A stretch of 64,000 bases of DNA, taken from assembly GCF_001613145.1 (NCBI RefSeq), contig NZ_BDBU01000013.1, positions 1 through 64,000 of the forward strand, in the 5' to 3' direction. The stretch comes from Nocardia jejuensis NBRC 103114. Its GTDB lineage: Bacteria > Actinomycetota > Actinomycetes > Mycobacteriales > Mycobacteriaceae. Numbering within the stretch: position 1 is the stretch's first letter; every line of letters starts with the position of its first letter. The position numbers were made by a program, and so were the translations under genes. The notes under the pieces are model-generated. The model searched no databases. It was not told the origin of the DNA and saw only the letters and a list, made by a program, of their open reading frames with translations. Positions 24,953 through 56,157 of the stretch are shown piece after piece.

Positions 24953-25965
24953 GCGCACCGCGCGAACCACGCAGACGCGCAACCGTGTCGAGGCATATCG
25001 CGTTCTGGCTCGTGATCGCACTGCAGATCCTGACCTCGGTCACGGGTCACGCTCAGCCCCCGGACGCACCGGGGTCTCGTCTCGATCACTTCGCGCCGGT
25101 GCGCGAGCGGGTCTCGGACATGTTCGTGTACTCCGCCGCGATGAACACAGTCATCCGCGCGCGGGTGCTGCGCGCCGCCGACCCCGATACCCCCGCCCCC
25201 ACCCTCTACCTGCTCAACGGCGCGAACGGCGGTATCGACGGCAGCTGGTACGACGAGACCGATGTCGCGGAGTTCTTCCGCGACAAGCAGGTCAACGTCG
25301 TCATCCCGATCGGCGGCGCCGGAACCTATTTCACCGATTGGGAACACGACGACCCACTACTCGGGCGCCCCCGCTGGACGACCTTCCTCACCCGGGAGCT
25401 GCCCCCGATCGTCGACACCACCCTGCACGGCTCCGGCGCGAACGCCATCGCCGGCATCTCCATGGCGGGGACCTCAGCGTTCCAATTGGCTTTGGCCGCA
25501 CCGGGTCTCTACCGCGCCGTCGGTTCCTACAGCGGATGCGTGCGCACCAGCGACCCCCAGGGCCAAGCCTTCGTGGCCGCCGTCGTAGCGCGCTGGCGCG
25601 GCAACGCCTTCAACATGTGGGGCCCAGCCGGGGATCCCGCCTGGCCCGCCCACGACCCCTATCTGAACGCCGAGGGCCTACGCGGCACAACCATCTACAT
25701 CTCCAGCGGCACCGGCGCCCCGGGCCCCCTGGACACCCTTCAGGGCACCCACGACGACCCCCTCCAGCTGACCTGGCAACTCCTGTTCGGGACCCCGCTC
25801 GAGGCGATCATGAACCAGTGCACCCGCGCCCTCCAGGCCCGCCTGCACGAACTGGACATCCCCGCCACCGTCGATCTTCGTCCCACCGGAACCCACTCCT
25901 GGGGATATTGGCAGGAAGACCTCCACCATTCCTGGCCCGCCTTCGAATCGGCTCTCACCAAGTAG
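24949..25965 (+). CDS. Antigen-85-like secreted esterase/mycolyltransferase (paralogue 2)
   Basis: A 338-residue exported esterase, last gene of the operon. An Arg-rich start and hydrophobic segment IAFWLVIALQILTSVTGHA form the signal peptide. The nucleophile elbow is GISMAG and the catalytic His is in GTHSWGYWQEDLHHSW. It is co-linear and highly similar to the esterase at 18253-19287. It could transfer an acyl or mycolyl group onto the exported glycolipid. ATG 24949 overlaps the gpgS-like stop by 4 bp. Confidence 0.85.
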   Translation: MSAPREPRRRATVSRHIAFWLVIALQILTSVTGHAQPPDAPGSRLDHFAPVRERVSDMFVYSAAMNTVIRARVLRAADPDTPAPTLYLLNGANGGIDGSWYDETDVAEFFRDKQVNVVIPIGGAGTYFTDWEHDDPLLGRPRWTTFLTRELPPIVDTTLHGSGANAIAGISMAGTSAFQLALAAPGLYRAVGSYSGCVRTSDPQGQAFVAAVVARWRGNAFNMWGPAGDPAWPAHDPYLNAEGLRGTTIYISSGTGAPGPLDTLQGTHDDPLQLTWQLLFGTPLEAIMNQCTRALQARLHELDIPATVDLRPTGTHSWGYWQEDLHHSWPAFESALTK

Positions 25966-26043
25966 CTCAGCGGCCGAGGCGCGATGCGCGAGCTTCTCGT
26001 CGGGTTCACCCGTTCAGGGCGCGCACACGCCTGTCGCCAGGCA

Positions 26044-26086
26044 CCGGCGCGCACCGTCGACACGAATGTCGACGGGTGCGCGCCGG
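26044..26086. terminator. Large bidirectional hairpin between convergent genes
   Basis: An 18-bp stem: arm 26044-26061 (CCGGCGCGCACCGTCGAC) pairs with 26068-26086 apart from one bulged G, around loop ACGAAT. It lies 78 bases after the esterase stop and 60 bases from the end of the convergent PPOX gene. No T tract follows, so it may end transcripts in either direction or protect 3' ends. The rest of 25966-26145 shows nothing. Confidence 0.55.
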
Positions 26087-26145
26087 CCGGCCGGGTCGTG
26101 GCGAATCCTGCTCGCCCACAGCCGATTCGCCTCAGCGGGAACGGG

Positions 26146-26568
26146 TCAGAGTGCACCCATGTCGGCGGAGAGCCATTGTTCGGGACGCATGTAGACGGCG
26201 GTTTGCGGACCGTAGGTGTCGGCGACTTTCAGGTAGGCGTCCACCTTGTCCGGCTCCAAGTAGCGGGAGACCATCTCCCGGTGCATGGCATCGGTCATGG
26301 GTTCGGTGCGGGTGATCGGGCCTTCGGCGGTGACATAGCGAACGGTGGGGGTGAGCACCTGGGCCATGATGCTGAAGCGGCCGGCGGATTCGAGCAGCCG
26401 GAGTTTCCTGGAGTCGGCGGCGGTCAGGAGCCAGAGCTCGCCACCGGGGGCGTACTGGTACCAGATCGGCACATTGAGCGGCGCTCGTCCGGGGCTCGAG
26501 GCCACCGCGAGCGCACCGATGTGCGGTTGGGCGAGGAACTTCTGTCGATCTTCCAACGTCAGTGCCAT
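26146..26568 (-). CDS. Pyridoxamine 5'-phosphate oxidase-like (split-barrel, F420/FMN) protein
   Basis: A 140-residue split-barrel protein: LAQPHIGALAVASSPGRAPLNVPIWYQYAPGGELWLLT is the usual first barrel half (shown in pieces in the family as H-I-x-x-L-A then P-L-N-V-P-I-W-Y), followed by RKLRLLESAGRFSIMAQ and VTAEGPI. Such proteins bind FMN, F420 or heme and act as small reductases. ATG 26568 fits the family N-terminus; the frame is open further upstream without support. Confidence 0.75.
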   Translation of the reverse strand: MALTLEDRQKFLAQPHIGALAVASSPGRAPLNVPIWYQYAPGGELWLLTAADSRKLRLLESAGRFSIMAQVLTPTVRYVTAEGPITRTEPMTDAMHREMVSRYLEPDKVDAYLKVADTYGPQTAVYMRPEQWLSADMGAL

Positions 26569-26726
26569 GGGTTCCACCGTACGTGCACCTCGCGAACTCG
26601 ACCATCGGCCCCGGACGATCCGGGGAGCGCGCCCACGCCCGCCGACCGACGCCTCGCGGGTGTCACAGATTCCCGCACCCCGGCGGAATGTCGTACGCCG
26701 ACGGCCAGGGCACGCGGCCGGGATTC

Positions 26727-27101
26727 TCAGGCCGGGACCAGGTCCATGCGCAGGAATTCGGTGATGCGCATGATCTTCGGCGGCCATCCGGCATCGTCCG
26801 AAAGAATTTGGAACGCTTCGGTTTCCGAGATCAGACGCGGCGACCCGAGACGCAGGTCCTCGCCGCCGACGCGCAGCTCGGCCACGCCCGAGGCGAGGAT
26901 GTTCCGGACCCAGTCCGCCCCCGAGCCGTAGACGAGGACGAACAGATAGCCGCCCTCGACCGGGTAGGCGTCCAGGGGCGTGCGGTAGGTCGCGCCCGAG
27001 GTGCGACCGGTATGGGTGAGGACGGGCCAGGTGCCGCCCGCGATCGCCCGCGGGTTGAACACTCGTTTGTTGATTCGGCCCCACCAGCGTGGCATCGGCA
27101 T
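26727..27101 (-). CDS. Deazaflavin (F420)-dependent nitroreductase family protein
   Basis: A 124-residue Ddn-type split-barrel protein. Diagnostic text: VLTHTGRTSGATYRTPLDAY, then GGYLFVLVYGSGADWVRNILASG. These enzymes use reduced F420 to reduce quinones or nitro compounds at the membrane. ATG 27101 has AGGAG 6 bases upstream. It is divergent from a TetR gene and separated from it by three identical-spaced operators, so it is almost certainly regulated by that repressor. Confidence 0.8.
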   Translation of the reverse strand: MPMPRWWGRINKRVFNPRAIAGGTWPVLTHTGRTSGATYRTPLDAYPVEGGYLFVLVYGSGADWVRNILASGVAELRVGGEDLRLGSPRLISETEAFQILSDDAGWPPKIMRITEFLRMDLVPA

Positions 27102-27164
27102 CGGCGTCTCCTGTCCTGGGATCCGGGCAACCCGACCGCGATGATCGAAAATTCCGGCACGCAC

Positions 27165-27216
27165 CTTACGACCGTAAGATTGCCTTACACACGTAAGGTA
27201 GGCTTACGGTCGTAAG
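27165..27216. promoter_or_regulatory. Three phased 14-bp TetR operators
   Basis: Three palindromes of form CTTACx--xGTAAG: CTTACGACCGTAAG (27165-27178), CTTACACACGTAAG (27184-27197) and CTTACGGTCGTAAG (27203-27216). Their centres are exactly 19 bp apart. They fill the middle of the divergent region between the Ddn-like gene and the TetR gene, where both promoters must lie. Confidence 0.8.
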
Positions 27217-27247
27217 ACTGTCAAGAGATTCGAAACCGGGAGCCGCC

Positions 27248-27892
27248 GTGCCACGACCGTCGCAACCGCTGAGCCGGGAACGCGTGCTGCACGCCGCGGT
27301 GCGAGTGGGCGATCGCGGTGGCGTGGAGGCGATCTCGATGCGACGGGTGGCCCAGGAGCTCGGCGTGGAGGCGATGTCGCTCTACCACCACGTGCCGAAC
27401 AAGGAAGCGATTCTCGACGGGGTCGTCGATGCGGTGTTCGCGGCGATCGATCTGCCGAGTACCGACCTGCGGTGGCGCGATGCCCTGCGACAACGCGCGT
27501 TCTCCGCGCGGGCGGTGCTGTCTCGGCACCGATGGGCCCTGGGCCTGATGGATTCGCGCCGCAATCCGGGCCCCGCCACCCTGCGTCACCACGATGCGGT
27601 CCTGGGTGTGCTGCGCACCGGCGGTTTCTCGTTACCGATTGCCGCACACGCCGTTTCGCTCATCGACAGCTACATCGGCGGTTACGTGCTGCAGGAATCG
27701 AGCCTGCCCGCGTCCTCCCCCGCCGAACTCGAGCAGGTCGCGGGCGACATCCTCGCGCACCTGCCGCCGGACCTACCGCACCTGCGCGAGCTGATCACCG
27801 ACCACGCCCTGCGACCGGACTACGACCCCAGCACCGAATTCGACTACGGCCTCGACCTGATCCTGGACGCCCTGGAACTCCGGAGAAAGTGA
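27248..27892 (+). CDS. TetR family transcriptional regulator
   Basis: A 214-residue repressor with HTH text GVEAISMRRVAQELGVEAMSLYHHVPNKEAI (in pieces, residues 24-56) of the TetR/Tet(R)-class type and a TetR_C_1-like ligand domain (LIDSYIGGYVLQESSLP). GTG 27248 follows GGGAG by about 5 bases. It should bind the three operators upstream and repress itself and the Ddn-like reductase; the inducer is unknown. Confidence 0.85.
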   Translation: MPRPSQPLSRERVLHAAVRVGDRGGVEAISMRRVAQELGVEAMSLYHHVPNKEAILDGVVDAVFAAIDLPSTDLRWRDALRQRAFSARAVLSRHRWALGLMDSRRNPGPATLRHHDAVLGVLRTGGFSLPIAAHAVSLIDSYIGGYVLQESSLPASSPAELEQVAGDILAHLPPDLPHLRELITDHALRPDYDPSTEFDYGLDLILDALELRRK

Positions 27893-27981
27893 CGATCACG
27901 CGATTCCTCGCATGCCGGCCGATTCCTCCGTCCCCGAATTCCCGCCCGCATTTGCGAAATCTCGGAGGCAGCCGCGATGCT

Positions 27982-28797
27982 GTGCCGATGCCCATCGACA
28001 CCCTCAACGGGATCCGAATCAACTACGACGTCACCGGGGACGGGCCGCTCGTCGTCATGGTGATGGGAACCGGAAGTCCCGGGCGAGTCTGGCGCACCTA
28101 TCAGGTGCCGGCTCTGGTCAAGGCCGGATTCCGGGTGGCGACCATGGACAATCGCGGCATCGCGCCCAGTGACGAAAGCGCCGGCGGCATCCGGATCGGC
28201 GATATGGTCGGCGACACCGCCGCACTGATCCAGCGACTCGGCGCGCCCGCGCACGTGGTCGGTCACTCCCTGGGATCGCGGGTCGTGCTGGAACTGGCGC
28301 TGGCGCGACCGGAATTGCTGCGCACGGTCGTCGCCCTCGGCGCGGTCGGCAGGCCGCATCCGCTCTCGACGATGCTCAACCGGGGTGAGCGGGCCCTGCA
28401 GGACGAGGGCGTCCAGCTGCCGCCGCAGTACGCCGCCGCGATCAAGGCGATGTTGAACCTCTCACCGCACACCCTCGAGGATCCCGCGCGCGCCCAGGAG
28501 TGGCTGGACATCTTCGAGTACACCGCGACGCTGAAACCCTCCCCCGGCGTGCGCGCCCAGATCGGCATCGATCGCTCACAGGACCGGCTCCCCGCCTACG
28601 CCCGCATCCGCGTGCCCAGCCTGATCGTGGGCTTCGGCGACGACCGCATGACCACCCCCGCCGCCGGGCGCGAGGTCGCCGACGTCATTCCCGGCGCGCG
28701 CTACGCGGAGATCGAAAACTGTGGCCACTACGGCTATCTGGAGCGTCCGGAGGAAGTGAACTCGACGATCGTCGAGTTCCTCACCGCCGCCGGATGA
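27982..28797 (+). CDS. Alpha/beta hydrolase
   Basis: A 271-residue cytoplasmic alpha/beta hydrolase. Visible: strand VVMVMGTGSPGRVW (oxyanion region), nucleophile elbow GHSLGS (Ser near residue 93), probable acid in VGFGDDRMTTP and His in NCGHYGYLERPEEV. GTG 27982 is taken because GGAGG lies 13 bases upstream; ATG 27988 is the alternative. The substrate is unknown. It stops 35 bases from the convergent fasciclin gene. Confidence 0.75.
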   Translation: MPMPIDTLNGIRINYDVTGDGPLVVMVMGTGSPGRVWRTYQVPALVKAGFRVATMDNRGIAPSDESAGGIRIGDMVGDTAALIQRLGAPAHVVGHSLGSRVVLELALARPELLRTVVALGAVGRPHPLSTMLNRGERALQDEGVQLPPQYAAAIKAMLNLSPHTLEDPARAQEWLDIFEYTATLKPSPGVRAQIGIDRSQDRLPAYARIRVPSLIVGFGDDRMTTPAAGREVADVIPGARYAEIENCGHYGYLERPEEVNSTIVEFLTAAG

Positions 28798-28832
28798 GCC
28801 GCGGTCACCACCATCGGCATCGCCCGGCGAGC

Positions 28833-29432
28833 TCAGGCCGTCGGGCGCATCGGCGGCACGAGCACCCGGTCGATCATGTAGACGGTGGCGTTCGAGGCAT
28901 GGAAGCCCCCGCACACCACCGTCGCGTCGTTGATGTCGATTCCGGTGTCCGAGCGCGAGACGGTCACCTCACCGCCCTCAACGGTGCGATAGTGGCCGTC
29001 GAGCATCTTCGGCGGTATCGCGACCGGAAGCATGTGGTACGCAAGCAGTTTCAGCGCCGCCGAGGCGTCGGTCCGGAGCCGATCGACGGTGCCGGGATCC
29101 AGCTTCGTCAACGCCGACTCGTCGGGCACGAAGAGCGTGAACTGCGGACCGTCCCCCTGGTTCATCGACGCGCCCGCCCCCTTCAGCTCCGAGGGAAGCA
29201 GACCGTCCAAGGTGGCGCCGTCGGTGAACCTGCCGCAGCCCGGCCCGGTCAGTTCGCTGGGTTCGGCGGACTGCGGCGATAGCACCGTTTCGGGCGCGGT
29301 CGCCGAATCCCGCACTGCCACAGGGGAGAAATCGGTCGCGAAATCCCGGGGATCGAATCGGCATCCGCCGGTGGCGGCCACCGCGACGATCAGTGTGATC
29401 GCCGCGGCGGCCGGATAACGACTAGTTGGCAT
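28833..29432 (-). CDS. Fasciclin-domain lipoprotein (MPT83-like), third gene of the NRPS operon
   Basis: A 199-residue exported lipoprotein with lipobox ATGGC (Cys near residue 24) and a shortened fasciclin (FAS1) domain. Conserved parts: FTLFVPDESALTKL (H1 motif), LLAYHMLP (the YH motif), [35 protein letters not shown] at the end. Related mycobacterial proteins MPT70 and MPT83 are surface or secreted and belong to the SigK regulon. Its start overlaps the MbtH stop by 11 bp, so it is translated with the NRPS operon, which is unusual. It is a paralogue of 56158-56799. Confidence 0.85.
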   Translation of the reverse strand: MPTSRYPAAAAITLIVAVAATGGCRFDPRDFATDFSPVAVRDSATAPETVLSPQSAEPSELTGPGCGRFTDGATLDGLLPSELKGAGASMNQGDGPQFTLFVPDESALTKLDPGTVDRLRTDASAALKLLAYHMLPVAIPPKMLDGHYRTVEGGEVTVSRSDTGIDINDATVVCGGFHASNATVYMIDRVLVPPMRPTA

Positions 29433-29660
29433 GCGCCGTGGACTTCTCCGCGTCCGAGGCCATGGCCGCGATCAGGCTCAGCGGACGCATATCGGTCCAG
29501 TTCTGCTCCACGTACGCCAGGCACTCGTCGCGGTTGCCCTGATGCACCGACTGCCAGCCGTCCGGAACCGGCGCGAAGTCCGGCCACAGCGAATGCTGGC
29601 CCTCCTCGTTCACCAGGACCGAGAAGCGGGCGTCCTCATCGTCGAACGGATTGCTGTCAC

Positions 29661-29664
<4 letters not shown>
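29422..29664 (-). CDS. MbtH-like protein, NRPS adenylation chaperone
   Basis: An 80-residue MbtH protein, which binds A domains and is needed for their folding or activity. The signature is complete: [41 protein letters not shown]. Its ATG at 29664 overlaps the NRPS stop (ATGA), so it is the partner of that enzyme. Confidence 0.95.
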
Positions 29665-52817
<23,153 letters not shown>

Positions 52818-52899
52818 TCAAACACTCCATTCGCCGATAGAAAACTGCGGACACTAACCAACGCACGACAGCAACATCCCTGCAACGATCTAGTTAGGG

Positions 52900-52926
52900 T
52901 TCGGGCAGACCGGTCGACCGGATTGG
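52900..52926 (-). promoter_or_regulatory. Putative ECF (SigK-like) promoter of the NRPS operon
   Basis: On the minus strand: -35 GACCAATCC, 16-bp spacer, -10 CGAACCC (preceded by C, giving CCGAAC). The same bipartite sequence stands before the fasciclin gene (56866-56892). The mycobacterial SigK consensus, CCATCC and CCGAAT, is similar. Predicted transcription start near 52890, leaving a 5' UTR of about 75 bases. Confidence 0.65.
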
Positions 52927-52989
52927 TCCAAATACGAAATCAGTTGATATTCAGACATTTCCGGCTAGCCACGTGAGATACGCAAAACA

Positions 52990-53017
52990 CACGCCGTACC
53001 TGCGAAGGGACGGCGTG
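52990..53017 (-). terminator. Terminator of the sigK-rskA-molybdoenzyme operon
   Basis: CACGCCGT (52990-52997) and ACGGCGTG (53010-53017) form a perfect 8-bp stem with a 12-base loop. In the minus-strand direction it is followed by TGTTTTG. It lies 21 bases after the molybdoenzyme stop. Confidence 0.7.
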
Positions 53018-53037
53018 CGCGGCTGCTGCGGAGAGAA

Positions 53038-54612
53038 TTATGGACGAACGGTGACGACCCGGTTGTGCCAGCCGGTCGATCCGTCGGGGAACGGCGGTGT
53101 GCGTTCCTCACGCTGGGGCCGACCGTCACGGTCGGTCGCGCGCACGCGCACGGTGTGCGTGCCCGGCTCGGCATTCCATGTCCAGGTCCACTGCCGCCAG
53201 GTATCGGTGGAGTATTCACCGGCGAGAGTGGCGGGCTGCCACGGCTGATCGTCCACCTGCACCTCGACGCGGTCGAGGCCGCGTCGCTGAGCCCAGGCCA
53301 CTCCGGCCACCACCACCGGCCCGGCCGGCACGGTGGCGAAAGCGGCGGGAACGTCTATGCGCGAAGCGGTTTTGATCGGGGCGCGGTCTGCCCACCCCCG
53401 ATCCGTCCAGTAGGCACTGGCGCGATCGAAGCGCGTCACCTCGAGCTCGACGACCCATTTGGTGGCCGAGACATAGCCGTACAGGCCCGGAACGATCATG
53501 CGCGCGGGATACCCGTGCGCGATGGGCAGGGGTTCCCCGTTCATTCCCACGGCCAGCAGCGCGTCGCGTCCGTCCATCACCGCGGAAAGCGGTGTACTGG
53601 CGGTGAATCCGTCGATACTGCGGGAGAGGATCATATCGGCGTCGGGCCGCACCCCGGCCTCGGCGAGCAGCTCCGCGAGCGGATACCCGAGCCAGCGCGC
53701 GGTTCCGGCCAGGTCGCCGCCGACCTCGTTCGAGACACAGGTCAGGGTGATGATCCGTTCGACCGGTGTGCGCATGCGCAGCCTGTCGAAATCGAATTCG
53801 ACGGCGTGATCGACCATTCCGTGAATGCGCAGCCGCCAGTCGTCGCTGGTGAGCGCGGGAAGTTGCAGCGCGGTGTCGACTCGGTAGAAGCGATCGGACG
53901 GAGTGAGGAAGGAGGTGATGCCCTCGACCGGCACCTGCACCTCCGCCGGCACCGCCGGGGCAGCCGAACGCGGGCGGGGCAGCAGGAATCGCGCACGGTC
54001 CGCGCTCACGTCACGCAATCGCGCACTCACCCACTGTCCGGCCGCGGCGGCGCCGGCGGCCACCACACCCACGCTCGCCGCGGCGATCAGGAAGCGCCGC
54101 CGCGACATCCCCTCCTGGACCGGCGGGCGCCCCGGAATCGAACCTCCGATCAGCAGTCGCAGGGCAGACACCCCGGCGACCACACCCGCGCAGGCGGGAA
54201 TCACGAAAAGCACCGTCGCAGTAGGCCTCTGCATCGCCGCGACCACTGTCACACCACCCAGGATCACCAATAACGCACAGCCCCAGAAGGATCGGCGGCG
54301 CTCCAGCACTCCCGCCACCGCCGCGCCGAGCAGCATCACGACCGACATCGAGGCGAACAGCGCCTGCTTGTCATGACTGCCGAACCGGCGAATCGCGGCG
54401 TCCTTCAATTCGTGCGGCGTGTGATCGACCATCGTCGCACCCAGCACGTAGAACGGCGACGCGGCGGGATCGATGAACGCCGCGACCAGATGTCCGACCC
54501 CGAGCACGGTCGCGGCGGCGAGAATTCCCGCCATCGCGGCCGACCACCAGCCGAGCCGACGGGGGCCCGAATTATGCCGGGGCTCAGCGAGAGTACTGCT
54601 CGGGGACGTCAT
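53038..54612 (-). CDS. Membrane-anchored sulfite-oxidase-like molybdopterin oxidoreductase
   Basis: A 524-residue protein. The N-terminal 200 residues have about five hydrophobic segments; a twin-arginine-like SRRRFLIAAASVGVVAAGAA occurs at about 168-190. The catalytic part is a sulfite-oxidase-fold molybdopterin domain: the Mo-ligating Cys is in ITLTCVSNEVGG (near residue 292), with GYPARMIVPGLYGYVSATKWV and a C-terminal Ig-like Mo-co dimerisation domain (VEVQVDDQPWQPATL, WTWTWNAEPGTHTVRVRATD). It probably acts outside the membrane; the substrate is unknown. It follows rskA by 9 bases and so belongs to that operon. Confidence 0.85.
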   Translation of the reverse strand: MTSPSSTLAEPRHNSGPRRLGWWSAAMAGILAAATVLGVGHLVAAFIDPAASPFYVLGATMVDHTPHELKDAAIRRFGSHDKQALFASMSVVMLLGAAVAGVLERRRSFWGCALLVILGGVTVVAAMQRPTATVLFVIPACAGVVAGVSALRLLIGGSIPGRPPVQEGMSRRRFLIAAASVGVVAAGAAAAGQWVSARLRDVSADRARFLLPRPRSAAPAVPAEVQVPVEGITSFLTPSDRFYRVDTALQLPALTSDDWRLRIHGMVDHAVEFDFDRLRMRTPVERIITLTCVSNEVGGDLAGTARWLGYPLAELLAEAGVRPDADMILSRSIDGFTASTPLSAVMDGRDALLAVGMNGEPLPIAHGYPARMIVPGLYGYVSATKWVVELEVTRFDRASAYWTDRGWADRAPIKTASRIDVPAAFATVPAGPVVVAGVAWAQRRGLDRVEVQVDDQPWQPATLAGEYSTDTWRQWTWTWNAEPGTHTVRVRATDRDGRPQREERTPPFPDGSTGWHNRVVTVRP

Positions 54613-54621
54613 CGAAACCTC

Positions 54622-55374
54622 TCAGCCGAGATTGAGCGATGCGATCGGCGTGGTCGTCGGCAATGGTGAGCCGCCCGCCGGTTCGATGGTGACGGCGAGC
54701 GTGTCCACCGAACGGAATCCGGCCACCACCGCATGGTCGGGCAGGGTGTCCAGAATCGCCGCCGAGCGTGGCGACTCACCCAGCGGCACCAGCCACACTT
54801 GGTACGCCAAGCCCTCGCCCGGTGCGGCGGTGCCCTGAAAACTGATGGCGGCCAGCGACAGCGCCGCCGAGGAGCGCACCTGCACCTCGCCGCCCGCCAT
54901 GGCGATGTTCCTGGTCAGCACGTCGGGCTGTTCGTCGATGATCGATGCCGAAATAGCCTGCGCGGGAGCATGATCGGCGTATCGGTTGGCGATCCCGACC
55001 GTCCCGGCCCCGACCGCGATCACCACGGCCGCGGCCGCTGTGAGGCGCTCGAGCTGCGTCATCGAACCCAGAAACCGGCGCCGCGCAGGGCGATGATGCA
55101 CCCCTCGGCCGCACGCGGCGTCGATCAGCCGATCCAGTGCCCGAAGCAGCCGGTCCTCCAGCTCCGGAGGCGCCGGCGAGGCGTCGACCACGGTCAATCC
55201 GGCCAGGGTGTCGTGGATTTCGGCGACCATGTGATCGAACTGGGCTGCGGTCAGGCGATCCGCCCCCGCCCGAAGGCGCTCGATATCGACCCGCTCGCGC
55301 TCGGTGACCGCGTCCATCGCGTACGGGTAGGCGAGTTCGAGCAGATCCACATCCGGCTGCTCGGCGGTACTCAT
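54622..55374 (-). CDS. Anti-sigma-K factor RskA-like (pair 1)
   Basis: A 250-residue membrane anti-sigma factor. The cytoplasmic N-terminal domain (LLELAYPYAMDAVTERERVDIERL) is the zinc-less anti-sigma fold of RskA; one membrane helix lies at about residues 111-130 (LTAAAAVVIAVGAGTVGIA); the extracytoplasmic domain ends with the RskA features YQVWLVPLGESPRSAAILDTLP. RskA holds SigK inactive until it is cleaved. The start overlaps the sigma-factor stop by 4 bp. Confidence 0.88.
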   Translation of the reverse strand: MSTAEQPDVDLLELAYPYAMDAVTERERVDIERLRAGADRLTAAQFDHMVAEIHDTLAGLTVVDASPAPPELEDRLLRALDRLIDAACGRGVHHRPARRRFLGSMTQLERLTAAAAVVIAVGAGTVGIANRYADHAPAQAISASIIDEQPDVLTRNIAMAGGEVQVRSSAALSLAAISFQGTAAPGEGLAYQVWLVPLGESPRSAAILDTLPDHAVVAGFRSVDTLAVTIEPAGGSPLPTTTPIASLNLG

Positions 55375-56036
55375 AGCAAATCACTCCCTGTCAGGCATGC
55401 CGCTAGGCGCTTGAGCCCATCGCGGATACGGGATTTGACGGTGGGCACCGGCGTGCCCAATTTCTCGGCGACCTCCGAGTAGGTGAGTCCGCCGTAGTAC
55501 GCCAGGACGATGGTGTCGCGTTGCAGCGGGGTCAACCTGCCCAGGCATTCCGTCACCGCACGTTCTTCGAAATTCTGCTGGACCTGCTCGAGCACCACAT
55601 CGTGGTCCCGGGCCAGATGCAGCTGGCCGTAGACGGTGTCGCGGCCCACGGCGGCGCTCTCGGCGCGAATGCGATCGACCGCCCGCCGATGGGTCAGCAT
55701 CAACAGCCAACCCATCGGACTGGACATTCGCTCGTCGTACCGATCAGCCAGGGTCCACGCCTGCAGGTACACCTCCTGCGTGACTTCCTCGGCCGTGGAC
55801 CGATTGCGGAGCATGCGCACCGCGAGCCCGAAGACCCGATGGCTGGTCAGCCGATAGAAATCGGTGAACGCCTGCTGGTCGCCCGTACCCACCGCCGAGA
55901 CCAAGGCGGCCAGCCGCCGGGTCAGCTCGATATCACGCCCCGGCCGCTCGACCGAACAGGAGGCGGTGAGCGCCGAATCCTGTTCGCCGAGCTCGCCGAA
56001 CAGCGGAATGACCGTCGAATTCTCTTCTTCCGTCAC
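55371..56036 (-). CDS. ECF sigma factor SigK-like (pair 1)
   Basis: A 221-residue ECF sigma factor of the SigK type. Region 2: AFTDFYRLTSHRVFGLAVRML and STAEEVTQEVYLQAWTLADRY, then MGWLLMLTHRRAVDRIRAE. Region 4: LTPLQRDTIVLAYYGGLTYSEVAEKLGTPVPTVKSRIRDGLKRL. GTG 56036 gives an N-terminus of the same length as the second SigK; a longer ATG start at 56141 is less likely. Target promoters probably include 52900-52926 and 56866-56892. Confidence 0.88.
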   Translation of the reverse strand: MTEEENSTVIPLFGELGEQDSALTASCSVERPGRDIELTRRLAALVSAVGTGDQQAFTDFYRLTSHRVFGLAVRMLRNRSTAEEVTQEVYLQAWTLADRYDERMSSPMGWLLMLTHRRAVDRIRAESAAVGRDTVYGQLHLARDHDVVLEQVQQNFEERAVTECLGRLTPLQRDTIVLAYYGGLTYSEVAEKLGTPVPTVKSRIRDGLKRLAACLTGSDLL

Positions 56037-56157
56037 GCTCGCACCTTGGGGATTCCTCCAAACATTGCGGCTATGAAAAAGATTCGCGGGATCGGCATGA
56101 GCCGCTCGCTTCCCGACGGTGCGGGGGACGTGGGCAACCATCAGCAGACCCGACGAC

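Larger units (their letters stand above)
52818..53037. other. NRPS upstream region
   Basis: 220 bases between the NRPS start and the end of the molybdoenzyme gene. It holds the promoter at 52900-52926, a perfect 12-bp palindrome CCGGTCGACCGG (52910-52921) within that promoter's spacer, an A+T-rich block at 52930-52965 upstream of the -35, and the terminator at 52990-53017. No IdeR-type iron box was found. Confidence 0.55.

Noticed and set aside
52818..53037. Possible iron-regulator (IdeR) box upstream of the NRPS, as expected for a siderophore
   Set aside because: The nearest text, around 52890-52900 (TAGTTAGGGT), lacks the symmetric TTAGGTTAGGCTAACCTAA-like pattern; the ECF-type promoter explains the region better.
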